In this document: in pieces, positions 1-9,167 of the stretch
Numbering within the stretch: position 1 is the first letter of the stretch
Layout of the letters: each line of letters begins with the position of its first letter
DNA from: Bacteroidia bacterium
Lineage (GTDB): Bacteria; Bacteroidota; Bacteroidia; UBA4408
Direction of reading: 5' to 3'
NCBI GenBank assembly: GCA_020845635.1
Contig: JADLFI010000026.1
Span: 67,329 to 131,328, forward strand
Length of the DNA: 64,000 nucleotides
Position numbers and translations under genes: made by a program
The notes under the pieces: model-generated
Database searches by the model: none
Told to the model about the DNA's origin: nothing
What the model saw: the letters and a program-made list of their open reading frames with translations, nothing else

Positions 1-506
1 TTCAATTTATTGGCTCTCCACAATGGCTGCATGGTTTGCCATGGAAGTTGATGTTTTAGGAAAAGTAATAAGAAGTTAGTTTCTTTGGGTGGAATCCAAT
101 TCATAGAGGCAGGCATATCACCTTTTAGTTTCTTGAATATACTCATGGAAAAAACCCACATATCATAATCCGGAAATAAATGTGCTTGGCTTACCCTTTG
201 TTCCAAACAGAATGTTTCCAACAAATCATCGGTATCAAAAAATATAACAAATTCCCCGCTTGCATTTTCCAATCCCTGATTGCGGCATATATTGGCACCT
301 TGGTTAATGTTGTTATAAATAACCGAAACTCTTGAATCTTGTTCTGCAAGCTTGCTCAAAATCTCTTTGGAGTTGTCGGTAGAGCCATCATCTACAATTA
401 TCCACTCCCAGTTTTTATAGCTTTGCCCCAATATTGTTTGGGCCGTATCCTCAATAAAAGGAGCTTTATTAAAATTGGCAGATATTATTGAGACCAATGA
501 TTCCAA
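1..506 (-). CDS. Family 2 glycosyltransferase, 3' end beyond the window
   Basis: The protein transfers a sugar from a nucleotide-sugar donor, probably in cell-surface polysaccharide or glycoprotein synthesis; donor and acceptor cannot be told. About 168 N-terminal residues are present. They show the GT-A pattern: SIISANFNKAPFIEDT at the N-terminus, a DDGSTDNSKEIL nucleotide-binding motif, NQGANICRNQGL, and FFDTDDLLE as the DxD metal-binding site. The rest lies off the left edge. No ATG is available: an in-frame TAA lies at 540-542, just upstream, so I chose the TTG at 506, which puts MESLVSIISA at the N-terminus. A TAnnTTTG promoter element sits 28 bases upstream. The family call is firm; the start is tentative. 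Confidence 0.85.
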   Translation of the reverse strand, partial: MESLVSIISANFNKAPFIEDTAQTILGQSYKNWEWIIVDDGSTDNSKEILSKLAEQDSRVSVIYNNINQGANICRNQGLENASGEFVIFFDTDDLLETFCLEQRVSQAHLFPDYDMWVFSMSIFKKLKGDMPASMNWIPPKETNFLLLFLKHQLPWQTMQPLWRANKL

Positions 507-534
507 AAGAATAATATATATAAAAGTAAGGGTG

Positions 535-542
535 CAAATTTA
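535..542 (-). promoter_or_regulatory. Bacteroidota -7 element of the glycosyltransferase gene
   Basis: TAAATTTG matches the Bacteroidota TAnnTTTG element. It lies 28 bases before the proposed TTG start. I see no clear TTG -33 element at 19-21 bases, so this is a half promoter. Confidence 0.45.
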
Positions 543-1273
543 ACAAGAAATATTTCAGTAAGGTATAATAATAACAGTTAATATTTTTGTGCTCATTTTA
601 CCAATTACAGTTATGACAAGGTTTTATGTATCATCTTTATTATTTAATGATGGTTTTCAGAAGCCACTTAATATGATAAATCTACTGCACGTTCCTCAAC
701 TAGTTCAATCAATTAACAATGAGAAGTAGGTAATTAACATGTTATATTTACAATTGTTACTTAGGTTAATAACTGCGGAGATTGGGTTGATGATAAGTGT
801 TTACATTGATTAATTTTATGCTTATTTTTTAAATATAATGGCCTTGGGGAGGGAGATTGGCATTGTTGTACCAAAGCATAATTGCCCAAAGTTACCAACT
901 TGACAAATGGCATTTTTGTTTGATGTATAATTATCTATTACTCCTATGACTAAATAGGTTAACAAATTAATCAAACACTTAACCAATTAAGATTAATAAT
1001 TGACTTGGTTTTTGCTATTTCTTTTTATTCAGCTATTTCATAAATGTGCTACCAGTATTTAAGTTTTGTGAGGAATACATATTACAAAAAATAAAATAAG
1101 CAGTAACTGAATAACATACGTAATGTTATTTTTAAGGAGAGCATAGTGCCTATAAGGCATCATCCTTTTGAACAGTTTCTCATTGCGGCTCAAAATGTTT
1201 TGCAGTTGACCTTCATTGTCAATTGATAAAGTTAAGCTTTAGGGAACGATAAAAGAAATCAAATTAGAGGAAA
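543..1273. other. Gene-poor stretch between the glycosyltransferase and tRNA-Lys
   Basis: About 730 AT-rich bases with no convincing coding region. The longest reading I examined is a 50-codon minus-strand frame with no recognisable family features. One small perfect hairpin, AATAACAT-ACGTA-ATGTTATT, lies at 1110-1130 and is followed by only three T, so it is a weak terminator candidate at best. I see no RNA gene here, although one cannot be excluded by eye. Confidence 0.5.
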
Positions 1274-1303
1274 TAAAAAAAGCCACAGATTTGTGGCTTT
1301 TTC
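1274..1303 (-). terminator. Intrinsic terminator of tRNA-Lys
   Basis: Read on the minus strand, AAAAAGCCACA and TGTGGCTTTTTT pair around a four-base loop (AATC) and run into T-rich sequence. The hairpin begins directly after the tRNA 3' end. Confidence 0.85.
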
Positions 1304-1305
1304 AG

Positions 1306-1378
1306 TGATCCCGCTGGGGCTCGAACCCAGGACCCCAACATTAAAAGTGTTGTGCTCTACCAACTGAGCTACGGAATC
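1306..1378 (-). tRNA. tRNA-Lys (anticodon TTT)
   Basis: A 73-base cloverleaf. The seven-base acceptor arms GATTCCG and CGGGATC pair, with one G:T. The D arm is GCTCAGTTGGTAGAGC. The anticodon stem CAACA/TGTTG closes the loop CTTTTAA, giving anticodon TTT for lysine. The T arm is CTGGG-TTCGAGC-CCCAG and the discriminator base is A. The 3' CCA is not encoded, so it must be added after transcription. A two-element promoter lies upstream and a terminator directly downstream, so the gene is probably a single-tRNA unit. Confidence 0.97.
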
Positions 1379-1399
1379 GGTTTTTTAACAAAACGGCTG

Positions 1400-1430
1400 C
1401 AAATATAGCAGTAGTTTTTATTGCTTCCAA
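1400..1430 (-). promoter_or_regulatory. Promoter of tRNA-Lys
   Basis: On the minus strand TTG and TATATTTG are separated by 20 bases, matching the Bacteroidota -33 and TAnnTTTG -7 elements. The -7 element ends 21 bases before the mature tRNA. Confidence 0.75.
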
Positions 1431-1685
1431 ATAGATTTGATAAATTTCTAAAATAATTTAGCGCTTTATTTATATCGAACTGATTATCATACATATATAA
1501 TCTGAAATAATTATTAAAAATAAATGTGAATAAAAATTATCAGAAAAATGAATATCAATACATTTTAATACCCTGATGTAGATTCATTTTTTGAATCAAA
1601 ATACTCTAAAATCTTCAAAATACTTATTAATATAATATTGTTTATAGAAAACAATGAAGCTTTAGTTAGGTTTCAATTATCGTAC

Positions 1686-1693
1686 TATTTTTG
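1686..1693 (+). promoter_or_regulatory. -7 element of mtgA
   Basis: TATTTTTG matches TAnnTTTG. It ends only 5 bases before a GTG at 1699 and 20 bases before the ATG at 1714, which favours the ATG as the start. No clear TTG -33 element. Confidence 0.5.
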
Positions 1694-1713
1694 TTAAAGT
1701 GTTTATTACAATA

Positions 1714-2421
1714 ATGTTAATATTAGGGTTTATTTGGAAGTGGCTTAAGAGAATATTTTTTATTGCTCTTTTGAGTAGTATTTTATCAGTGTTGTTGTTT
1801 AAGTATGTAAAGGTACCCATTACGCCTCTAATGATAGGTAGAAGTGTTGAGTTTATAGCCAATGGGCAAATGCCAATATTAAAAAAATCATGGGTTAAAC
1901 TTGATGATATGTCGCGAGAAATGCCATTAGCAGCAATATGTGCCGAGGATGGTAATTTTCTAAATCATAATGGTTTTGATTTTGACGCTATGAAAAAGGC
2001 CTGGGAATACAACAAAAGAAATAAAGAAAAAAATAAGAAACTAAAAGGTGGAAGCACCATTTCGCAGCAAGTAGCTAAGAATGTGTTTTTATGGCAGGGC
2101 AGAAATTATTTGCGTAAAGCGCTTGAAGCTTATTTTACATTATTAATAGAAACCTTTTGGAGTAAACACAGAATTATGGAGGTTTATTTAAATGTTATTG
2201 AAATGGGCGATGGTATTTATGGAGCCGAGGCTGCATCGCAAGAATACTATAAGAAATCATGTAAAAACTTAAACCGTGGTGAGGCCGCTTTAATAGCTGC
2301 ATGTTTTCCTAATCCTAGAAAATTTAGCCCATTAACGCCCAATAATAAAATATATAAAAAGCAGCAAAAAATAATACATTTAATGCGTATGCAGGGTTAT
2401 ATAAAGTGGGATATAGAATAA
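1714..2421 (+). CDS. mtgA: Monofunctional peptidoglycan glycosyltransferase
   Basis: A GT51 enzyme that polymerises lipid II into glycan strands without a transpeptidase domain. One N-terminal membrane segment is visible (about 25 residues after the start, FFIALLSSILSVLLF). The catalytic motif is CAEDGNFLNHNGFD with the Glu of EDxxF, followed by KGGSTISQQVAKN and SKHRIMEVYLNVIEMGDGIY, the ordered GT51 motifs. The 235 residues are normal for MtgA. An in-frame GTG at 1699 would add five residues, but it lies 5 bases after the -7 element, so I prefer the ATG. It converges on aroC with a two-base gap and no visible terminator between them. Confidence 0.93.
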   Translation: MLILGFIWKWLKRIFFIALLSSILSVLLFKYVKVPITPLMIGRSVEFIANGQMPILKKSWVKLDDMSREMPLAAICAEDGNFLNHNGFDFDAMKKAWEYNKRNKEKNKKLKGGSTISQQVAKNVFLWQGRNYLRKALEAYFTLLIETFWSKHRIMEVYLNVIEMGDGIYGAEAASQEYYKKSCKNLNRGEAALIAACFPNPRKFSPLTPNNKIYKKQQKIIHLMRMQGYIKWDIE

Positions 2422-2423
2422 TT

Positions 2424-3494
2424 TTATTTAACGGCATTCTGCCTGAGCATAAAATCCATTATAACCATAGCCGACATAGCTTCTACAATAGGTACTGCAC
2501 GAGGAACAACACAAACATCATGTCGGCCTGAAACTGAGATTTCAGTATTGGTAAATTGTTTGGTAATACTGTTTTGCTTTTGCTTTATTGAAGATATGGG
2601 CTTAAAAGCTACATTAAAATAAATTGGCGCTCCATTGCTTATTCCCCCTTGAATGCCACCCGAATTATTACTTAAAAAAAATAGTTTTCCGTTTTTTATT
2701 TCCATAGCATCATTTTGTGTTGAGCCTTTTTGAGCTGCTCCCGCAAAACCACTTCCGTATTCAAACCCTTTAACCGCATTAATACTTAACATGGCTTTTC
2801 CAAGATCTGCTTGTAATTTATCAAATACGGGCTCACCTAAACCTGCCGGAACACCATCAATAACACATGATATAATTCCGCCAAGCGTATCGCCTTGCTG
2901 TTGATTCTTTTTTATCTCTTCCATCATTTGCAAGGCTGTATTATTGTCGGGACATCTAACCTCGTTACTGTCAATAAGGTTAAAGTCAATATTGTGCAGG
3001 TTTAGCTTTACACTTCCAATTTGCGAAACATAAGCATTTATGGTTATACCATATTTTTTGAGCCATAATGTTGCTATTGCTCCTCCAACTACACGTGCAA
3101 TAGTTTCGCGTGCCGATGCTCTCCCGCTTCCTCGATAATCACGATGTCCGTATTTTTGTTGATAAGTATAATCAGCATGCGAAGGACGAAAAACATCTTT
3201 CAAATGGTCATAATCTTTTGGTTGTTGGTTTTCATTGCGAATCATAAAAGATATAGGGACTCCGGTGCTTTTACCTTCAAAAACACCTGATAAAAATATT
3301 AGTTTATCTTTCTCATCTCTTGGCGTAACCAAGGCTGACTGACCGGGTCTTCTTCTATTGAGCTGCTGCTGAATATACATTTCGTCAATCAATAAACCCG
3401 GAGGACAACCGTCAATAATTCCTCCAATGGCTTCGCCATGGCTCTCTCCAAAAGTAGTTAACCTATACAAAGTTCCAAAAGTGTTTCCCGCCAT
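2424..3494 (-). CDS. aroC: Chorismate synthase
   Basis: Converts 5-enolpyruvylshikimate 3-phosphate to chorismate with reduced FMN, the last step of the shikimate pathway. The 356 residues are full length. Family motifs are present: [20 protein letters not shown] near the N-terminus, [19 protein letters not shown] in the middle, and [13 protein letters not shown] toward the C-terminus. The gene stands alone; aroE of the same pathway lies more than 30 kb away in an unrelated operon. A near-consensus -7 element (CACCTTTG) lies just upstream of the start. Confidence 0.97.
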   Translation of the reverse strand: MAGNTFGTLYRLTTFGESHGEAIGGIIDGCPPGLLIDEMYIQQQLNRRRPGQSALVTPRDEKDKLIFLSGVFEGKSTGVPISFMIRNENQQPKDYDHLKDVFRPSHADYTYQQKYGHRDYRGSGRASARETIARVVGGAIATLWLKKYGITINAYVSQIGSVKLNLHNIDFNLIDSNEVRCPDNNTALQMMEEIKKNQQQGDTLGGIISCVIDGVPAGLGEPVFDKLQADLGKAMLSINAVKGFEYGSGFAGAAQKGSTQNDAMEIKNGKLFFLSNNSGGIQGGISNGAPIYFNVAFKPISSIKQKQNSITKQFTNTEISVSGRHDVCVVPRAVPIVEAMSAMVIMDFMLRQNAVK

Positions 3495-3907
3495 ATTATA
3501 TTCTTTTAGATTAGTACAAAGGTGTATATTCTTTTTTTAATATGCGATATAAATTATTTACTTGTTAGCCTTATTTTTTTCCATATTTAATCAAACATCA
3601 GATAATTGTTGAAGAGGAAAGTAATAATATGAAAGCTCTAATAAAGTAATGGCCAATTTTTTTATCTTCAATAAATTATTTATGCACAGGAACTAATCTT
3701 CTAAAGAATGCTTTTGAACATGACATAGCTGTGTAACTCACATTGCTTATCCAAACTCAGCAATTTGCGCCTTAAACAAAGAAGTATATATAACTGAAAG
3801 AGTAAAATTAGAGTTTCGCGTGGCACAATTACCAACCATATAAAGACCAACTGTAGGTTTAAAGCTTAATAAACTATAAGTTTAAAATCTGTTATCGGTA
3901 CTGCCAA
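3495..3907. other. Intergenic region between aroC and the ytxJ-like gene
   Basis: About 410 AT-rich bases with no convincing gene. The imperfect inverted repeat TTTAAAGCTTA/TAAGTTTAAA at about 3858-3886 could form a hairpin downstream of the ytxJ-like gene, but no T-run follows it on that strand. Otherwise I see only the aroC promoter region. Confidence 0.5.
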
Positions 3908-4261
3908 TCAATGAATGTTTTCATTCAGCCAATCTTCATTAATATCGTTGTGGCTTGTGTGGCATACTACTGAACCATTTTTAAGAATAATTATTTGTGG
4001 CGATTGATGCTCTACTTTTAATTGTTGGGCAATATAATTGGACACATTTCGGTACGCCAGCAAATCTAAATAATAGTAGGGAATATGATGCTTGTCAAAA
4101 AAATCTGATTTATCCATTCTTTTTAAAGCCATACTGCTAATAGGGCATCGGGTACTATGTTTAAAAATAGCATAAAAAGTGTCTGAGGTGTTTTTTGACC
4201 GGTGTATTAAATCATCAAAATCCTTCTCGGAGCTAATATTAATATGCTTATTGTTATTCAT
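3908..4261 (-). CDS. YtxJ-type bacilliredoxin-like protein
   Basis: A thioredoxin-fold protein of the YtxJ family, linked to bacillithiol redox chemistry: such monothiol proteins are thought to remove bacillithiol from oxidised cysteines in the cytoplasm. The 117 residues are the usual length. The signature FKHSTRCPISSMA carries the single active cysteine (Cys39), and SPQIIILKNGSVV precedes the expected C-terminal helix. There is no signal peptide. It is the second gene after a 43-residue lipoprotein gene 30 bases upstream, behind a strong promoter, so the two probably share a transcript. The family call is good; the redox role is inferred from the family. Confidence 0.88.
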   Translation of the reverse strand: MNNNKHINISSEKDFDDLIHRSKNTSDTFYAIFKHSTRCPISSMALKRMDKSDFFDKHHIPYYYLDLLAYRNVSNYIAQQLKVEHQSPQIIILKNGSVVCHTSHNDINEDWLNENIH

Positions 4262-4291
4262 CTCTGAAACAATTTATCAGTTCAGGTTTCG

Positions 4292-4423
4292 TTAAACAGA
4301 ACGTGTGTTGTTTTGAGGAGATATTATTTTTCCATAAGCCGGGCAACGTTCATGTGTTCTACAAGAAGCCAGGAGCAAAACAACTGTTGAAAAAACTAAT
4401 AAAATAAGTATGTTTTTTTTCAT
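4292..4423 (-). CDS. 43-residue lipoprotein upstream of the ytxJ-like gene
   Basis: I read a short frame starting ATG AAA AAA AAC. The protein begins MKKNILILLVFSTVVLLLAS and continues CRTHERCPAYGKIISPQNN to the end at TRSV. It has a basic start, a hydrophobic core and a lipobox LLAS-C, so the mature lipoprotein would be only about 23 residues. That part contains a second cysteine in RCPAYGK. The gene has a two-element promoter and lies 30 bases before the ytxJ-like start. I do not know its function. The complete signal peptide and lipobox in so short a frame, with the promoter, argue that it is real. Confidence 0.75.
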   Translation of the reverse strand: MKKNILILLVFSTVVLLLASCRTHERCPAYGKIISPQNNTRSV

Positions 4424-4494
4424 ATTTCCCATTTTTCATTTCTCTATATGAAACGAATAATTAATTTTAATGTTTCAAAAGATAAATTAAGGCA

Positions 4495-4524
4495 CAAAGG
4501 TAAATTTATTAAATTATTATTCAA
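4495..4524 (-). promoter_or_regulatory. Promoter of the mini-lipoprotein-ytxJ unit
   Basis: On the minus strand TTG, 19 bases and TACCTTTG give an exact Bacteroidota promoter. The leader to the lipoprotein ATG would be about 65 bases. The divergent BamA-like gene starts 38 bases to the right. Confidence 0.8.
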
Positions 4525-4562
4525 ATTTTGCTTTAATTTTTAGTCTATTTGTCGAAAATAAA

Positions 4563-6341
4563 ATGCAGATTAACACCAAATTGTTAATAAAAGATATAAA
4601 ATGTTGCTTCATTTTTATGGCAATCGGGAGCATATTTCCCTTATATGTCAATGCACAGGCTAATATTATAGTTCAACTCAAATCAGAGCCAAACAGTCAG
4701 GAAGAGAAGAAATTTATTAAAAAAATAAATAAGCAATACCACGTTAAAGATAGTTTGTCGGCTATTGCGGTTGCTGAGCAAATAAAACTTAAAGCTTTGA
4801 GTAAAGGCTTTCCTGAAAGTGAGTACTATTTTAATAAAAACAGTAGTACTCAATATGATTTAAATTTCAGTTTTGGAAAGCATTATCGTTGGATTAATTT
4901 AAAATTCAATCCTTTGTATCGCGATATATTATACAAATCAGGGTTTAGAACCAATGATTATAGAAACAGTATATTCAATTACAACAAACTTGATTATTTA
5001 TTTGAAAATTGCTTGATAACCTGCGAAAATATGGGTTATCCATTTGCCCAAATAGGGCTTGATAGTGTTCGAATAGAGCACAACACAGTAAGTGCCTATA
5101 TTAATCTTCAACTTTTCCATCTTGTAAAGATTGATAGTGTAATCATAAAAGGCAATCCACGTGTTTCTGAATATTTTTTAACGAATTATATTGGGGTTAA
5201 ATCAGGCGATGTTTATCGTGAATCAAAGATTAAAGCCATAGAAAACAGAATAAAGGAACTCAGCTTTGTTAGGGAAATTAAACCTTTTGAGTTTACATTT
5301 ACCCCTAAAGAAAATAAACTAATATTATATTTAGAACACAAAAAAGCCAATCAGTTTGATGGTGTTTTAGGCTTTTTACCTTCAGAAAAAACCAATAAAA
5401 TTGAGTTTACCGGACAAGCACACTTAAAATTGCTAAACGCACTCAAACAAGGCGAGCTCATTGATGTTGACTGGCGCAAATTACAATCTAACTCAAGAGA
5501 TATAAAAGCTAAACTTTCTTATCCGTACCTATTGAATACACCATTGGGAATTGACCTTAATTTAAAACTGTTTCAGAAAGACACTACTTTTATTGAGGCT
5601 ACTCAAAATGCAGGGTTACAGCTTCTGCAAAACGGAAACAATTATTACAAAGTATTTATCAATAATCGTAACCTCTCGCTTGTATCAACTGCCGGACTTG
5701 ATAAACTAACCTCACTGCCAAATTATGCTGATGTTAGAACTATCAGCTATGGTGTTGGATTGAAGCGGGAGAAAGTGGATTATCGTATCAATCCGCGAAA
5801 GGGTATTATAGTTATTGCCAACATATCAGCCGGTAATAAATATTTACGCCAAAACCCAAAGATAAACGAAAAATTATACGAAAATGTAGAAAAGAAATCA
5901 CCTGTTTCTCAAGGTGACATTCATAGTGATATATATATTCCTTTGTTAAAGCGAAGCACCATTAATATTGGTTTAAAAGCAGCTGCAATGTACACACGTA
6001 ATTTATTTACCAATGAGTCTTTTCGTATTGGTGGCAACAGCAATTTAAGGGGGTTTGATGAAGAGTCAATTTATGCAAGCGCATATAGCATTGGAAACAT
6101 TGAGTATCGTTATATTTTTGAGCAGAACTCTTTCTTATTTATTTTTTTTAATGGGGCATATTATGAGTTAAAAACCAATCAAAGCTACATAAAGGACAAT
6201 CCTTATGGGTTTGGTGCAGGGATAAGCTTTCAGACAAAAGCCGGAATTTTTTCCATATCCTATGCCTTGGGTAAGCAGTTTAATAATCCTATACAATTAC
6301 GTTCGGGGAAGGTACATTTCGGAATAGTAAGTTTATTCTAA
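4563..6341 (+). CDS. BamA/TamA-family outer-membrane protein
   Basis: An Omp85-superfamily protein expected to insert or export other proteins at the outer membrane. A signal peptide ends near YVNAQA (about residue 32). One or two POTRA-like modules follow, the clearest at about residues 155-225 (VKIDSVIIKGNPRVSEYFL...). A C-terminal beta barrel occupies about residues 265-592. The conserved loop motif is visible in RIGGNSNLRGFDEESIY (Arg496-Gly-Phe), and the protein ends with a terminal Phe (IVSLF). At 592 residues it is shorter than the housekeeping BamA of Bacteroidota, so it is more likely a TamA-like or accessory paralogue. Its last codons overlap the convergent ATL gene by 9 bases. Confidence 0.85.
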   Translation: MQINTKLLIKDIKCCFIFMAIGSIFPLYVNAQANIIVQLKSEPNSQEEKKFIKKINKQYHVKDSLSAIAVAEQIKLKALSKGFPESEYYFNKNSSTQYDLNFSFGKHYRWINLKFNPLYRDILYKSGFRTNDYRNSIFNYNKLDYLFENCLITCENMGYPFAQIGLDSVRIEHNTVSAYINLQLFHLVKIDSVIIKGNPRVSEYFLTNYIGVKSGDVYRESKIKAIENRIKELSFVREIKPFEFTFTPKENKLILYLEHKKANQFDGVLGFLPSEKTNKIEFTGQAHLKLLNALKQGELIDVDWRKLQSNSRDIKAKLSYPYLLNTPLGIDLNLKLFQKDTTFIEATQNAGLQLLQNGNNYYKVFINNRNLSLVSTAGLDKLTSLPNYADVRTISYGVGLKREKVDYRINPRKGIIVIANISAGNKYLRQNPKINEKLYENVEKKSPVSQGDIHSDIYIPLLKRSTINIGLKAAAMYTRNLFTNESFRIGGNSNLRGFDEESIYASAYSIGNIEYRYIFEQNSFLFIFFNGAYYELKTNQSYIKDNPYGFGAGISFQTKAGIFSISYALGKQFNNPIQLRSGKVHFGIVSLF

Positions 6342-6692
6342 ATCTTCAAGCATGGTTGCCGGCTCCCAGTAGTGAAGATGAAAATTTACAACAGTATCAT
6401 TCTTTACTTTAATGCCTTCCATCTCCAGTAATTCCTGCATTTCAGTTGGAGTAGCAAAATGGTGTTTTCCACTCAATTGTCCGTTACGGTTTACTACCCT
6501 ATGTGCAGGCACTGGCGGAACTTGGGTATGGGCGTTGTTCATGGCGTAGCCAACCATACGCGATGCGCGTGAATGACCTAAAAATCGGGCTATAGCTCCG
6601 TAAGAGGTTACTCTTCCGTAAGGTATCAAACGGGTTACTTCATACACCTGAACAAAAAAATCATCACTCTTTTTAAATTTTATTTTAGCCAT
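6333..6692 (-). CDS. Alkyltransferase-like protein (ATL, MGMT fold without the active cysteine)
   Basis: The fold is that of the C-terminal domain of O6-alkylguanine-DNA methyltransferase. The helix-turn-helix region IPYGRVTSYGAIARFLG and RASRMVGYAMNNA are typical, but the active-site PCHRV motif reads VPAHRVV, with Ala63 in place of cysteine. Such proteins cannot accept the alkyl group; known ATLs bind O6-alkylguanine and flag it for nucleotide excision repair. The 119 residues fit an ATL. It lies 3 bases after the murF-alr stop and may belong to that operon, and it overlaps the convergent outer-membrane gene by 9 bases. Confidence 0.9.
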   Translation of the reverse strand: MAKIKFKKSDDFFVQVYEVTRLIPYGRVTSYGAIARFLGHSRASRMVGYAMNNAHTQVPPVPAHRVVNRNGQLSGKHHFATPTEMQELLEMEGIKVKNDTVVNFHLHYWEPATMLEDLE

Positions 6693-6695
6693 TCT

Positions 6696-9167
6696 TTACT
6701 CATGATAATAAACTCTTTTTATGCGAGATGATAAACAACTCAGGATTTCGTAAGGTATAGTTTCGGCTGCTTTGGCTAACTGAACAATAGAATATTCCTC
6801 TCCAAAAACAATTACTTCATCGCCTTCCTGCGCTTGTATTTTTGTAATATCAAGCATAGTCATATCCATACATATATTGCCAATGGTAGGTGCAGGCATT
6901 CCGTTAATCATCATTACTCCTACTCCGTTACCTAATTTGCGTGTGTATCCATCGGCATAGCCTATGGGAACTGTGGCAATTTTCATACTCTTCAATGCCC
7001 TTCCTTTACGGCTGTATCCAATACTTTCACCGGCTTGCAAATTTTTTATTTGACTGATAACTGTTTTTAATTGCACAGTAGGTATCAATGACTGATTATT
7101 ACTATCCGCCAAACCATGCATTCCTATTCCCAATCTAACCATGTCAAATTGATAATTCTTAAAGCGCAATACACCCGAACTGTTTAAAATGTGCTTTATG
7201 AATTTATATTTAAGATGTTTCTCTAAGGTTTGGCACATCTCGGTATAATTATTTATTTGCTGTATGGTAAAATCATCATGGTCTTTTTCATCACTGGCGG
7301 CCAAGTGCGAGAATACAGATTTTACTTCCAACTGATGGTTGTTTTTTAATCTCACACACAATTCGTTCATATCGTTTAATTCGAAACCCAAGCGGTGCAT
7401 TCCTGAGTCAAGTTTAATATGTATGGCTACTTTTTCTTTGGTATTTTTTTTGATAAAATCACTATACTCTTTCAATATTTTAAAGCTGTAAATTTCGGGC
7501 TCCAAATTATATTGAATCATATTGTAAAAACTTTGTACCTCCGGATTCATAACCATTATGGGAAGTTTTATTCCAGCCTTTCGCAGCTCTACCCCTTCAT
7601 CGCTATAGGCAACGGCCAGGTAATCAATACGATTGTATTGCAAAATATTGGCAATTTCAAAACTTCCACTGCCATACGAGAAAGCTTTAACCATAGCCAT
7701 AACCTTGGTTTCAGGGTGTAAATAAGTTTTAAAATAGTTAATGTTAGCCACCAAAGCATTCAAATTTATTTCAAGAATGGTTTGATGTGTTTTTTGCTGA
7801 AGAAGTTTACTTATTTGTTCAAACTTAAAAGTTCTCGCACCCTTAAGTAGTATGGTCTCGTCTTTAAATGACGAGATGGGTATTTGTTCTATAAAATCTT
7901 CCGTAGATTTATAGAATTTAGAATTTTCCGGAAATAGAGCTGCATTGTTACATAGGGCCTCTCCTATTCCGATTAATCTTGAAACTCCTTTGTCTTTGCA
8001 CATAGCAGCGACTTCTTCGTATAATTTTTCTTCCTGCTTGCCACTTTGTAAAATGTCAGATAATATCAGTGTTTTTTGGTTGTGTTGATTTTGTTGATTT
8101 AAAAAATCAAGTGCAATAGATAAGGAATCAATATCTGAATTATAACTATCGTTAATTACCGAACAATTGTTTATTCCTTGTTTCATTTCAAGACGCATGG
8201 CTACAGGGCTTAGTAAATTCATTCTTTGCCCGATAGTCAAATTATCATAATTCAAATAAAGCATCAAACACCAGCAATGAATAGCATTTTCTATAGAAGC
8301 TTCATCAACAAAAGGAATAGTAATTTCAATAAAATTATTTTTGTATATGGCCTTTAAATTGGTTTCCTGCCTATCTTTTTCGACTTTTACTACTAACAAA
8401 TCAGCATTATGCTTTCTGCTCCAAGTAAAAAATGAAGTATTTTTCAAAAGACTACTTTTTCTAAGCTGATTATTCAGTTCTTCATAATCCTTACAGTATA
8501 TAAGTATTTCAGATTGTTGAAATAGTTTTATTTTTTCTTCAATCTTTTGGGTAAGATTTACAAAGTTTTCCGCATGGGCTTCCCCAATATTAGTAAAAAT
8601 TCCTATTTGGGGTCGAATAATCTCTGCTAAATTTTGCATTTCGTAAGGCAAAGAAATACCTGCTTCAAAAATTCCGAAATTATTGAACTCGTTTATTTGC
8701 CACACACTGAGCGGAACTCCTACTTGGGAGTTATAACTCTTAGGACTTTTTACAATATGATAATCAGTATGTAATAACTGGAACAACCACTCCTTAACTA
8801 CTGTTTTACCATTGCTTCCTGTAATTCCTACTACCGGAAAGTTAAATCTGCTGCGATGTTCACTAGCCAGTAATTGTAAGGCTTTTAGTGTATCTTTTAC
8901 CAATAAAAAGTTGGCTTGTTCATACTTTTTATGGTAATGACTTTCGTCAGAAATAACAAAATTTCGAAAGCCTGATTTGTACAAATCATCAATATAACGA
9001 TGCCCATTATTACGCGCTCCAATAATGGCAAAAAATATGGTCTCCCTATTATTTTTAATATTTCGGCTGTCAATAGCCAAGGTATCAATAAATACTTTTT
9101 CTGATTGATATTCGGCAAGAAAAACAGCGTGGATTAATTCAGCAATATCCTGAACTGTATATCTCAT
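6696..9167 (-). CDS. murF-alr: Bifunctional MurF ligase/alanine racemase
   Basis: One polypeptide that makes D-alanine and attaches D-Ala-D-Ala to the UDP-MurNAc tripeptide. The MurF part covers about residues 1-450, with the Mur-ligase P-loop GITGSNGKT at 114-122, MRLEMKQG near 324 and a NDSYNS motif near 339. The alanine racemase part covers about 460-823, with PLP lysine Lys494 in [12 protein letters not shown] and the second-site tyrosine in [10 protein letters not shown]. The fusion is common in Bacteroidota. It starts within the stop of tdk (ATGA, four-base overlap), so translation is probably coupled. Both domains look complete. Confidence 0.96.
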   Translation of the reverse strand: MRYTVQDIAELIHAVFLAEYQSEKVFIDTLAIDSRNIKNNRETIFFAIIGARNNGHRYIDDLYKSGFRNFVISDESHYHKKYEQANFLLVKDTLKALQLLASEHRSRFNFPVVGITGSNGKTVVKEWLFQLLHTDYHIVKSPKSYNSQVGVPLSVWQINEFNNFGIFEAGISLPYEMQNLAEIIRPQIGIFTNIGEAHAENFVNLTQKIEEKIKLFQQSEILIYCKDYEELNNQLRKSSLLKNTSFFTWSRKHNADLLVVKVEKDRQETNLKAIYKNNFIEITIPFVDEASIENAIHCWCLMLYLNYDNLTIGQRMNLLSPVAMRLEMKQGINNCSVINDSYNSDIDSLSIALDFLNQQNQHNQKTLILSDILQSGKQEEKLYEEVAAMCKDKGVSRLIGIGEALCNNAALFPENSKFYKSTEDFIEQIPISSFKDETILLKGARTFKFEQISKLLQQKTHQTILEINLNALVANINYFKTYLHPETKVMAMVKAFSYGSGSFEIANILQYNRIDYLAVAYSDEGVELRKAGIKLPIMVMNPEVQSFYNMIQYNLEPEIYSFKILKEYSDFIKKNTKEKVAIHIKLDSGMHRLGFELNDMNELCVRLKNNHQLEVKSVFSHLAASDEKDHDDFTIQQINNYTEMCQTLEKHLKYKFIKHILNSSGVLRFKNYQFDMVRLGIGMHGLADSNNQSLIPTVQLKTVISQIKNLQAGESIGYSRKGRALKSMKIATVPIGYADGYTRKLGNGVGVMMINGMPAPTIGNICMDMTMLDITKIQAQEGDEVIVFGEEYSIVQLAKAAETIPYEILSCLSSRIKRVYYHE

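Larger units (their letters stand above)
1379..1698. other. Intergenic region between tRNA-Lys and mtgA
   Basis: Divergent spacer of about 320 AT-rich bases. It carries the tRNA-Lys promoter at its left end and a -7 element for mtgA at its right end. I see nothing else in it. Confidence 0.6.

Noticed and set aside
761-913. A 50-codon minus-strand frame in the gene-poor stretch before tRNA-Lys
   Set aside because: The translation has no recognisable motif or signal peptide, no -7 element precedes it, and a frame this short is expected by chance in DNA of this composition.
3858-3886. Imperfect inverted repeat after the ytxJ-like gene as a terminator
   Set aside because: The arms have a bulge and no T-run follows on the minus strand, so it is not a convincing terminator.
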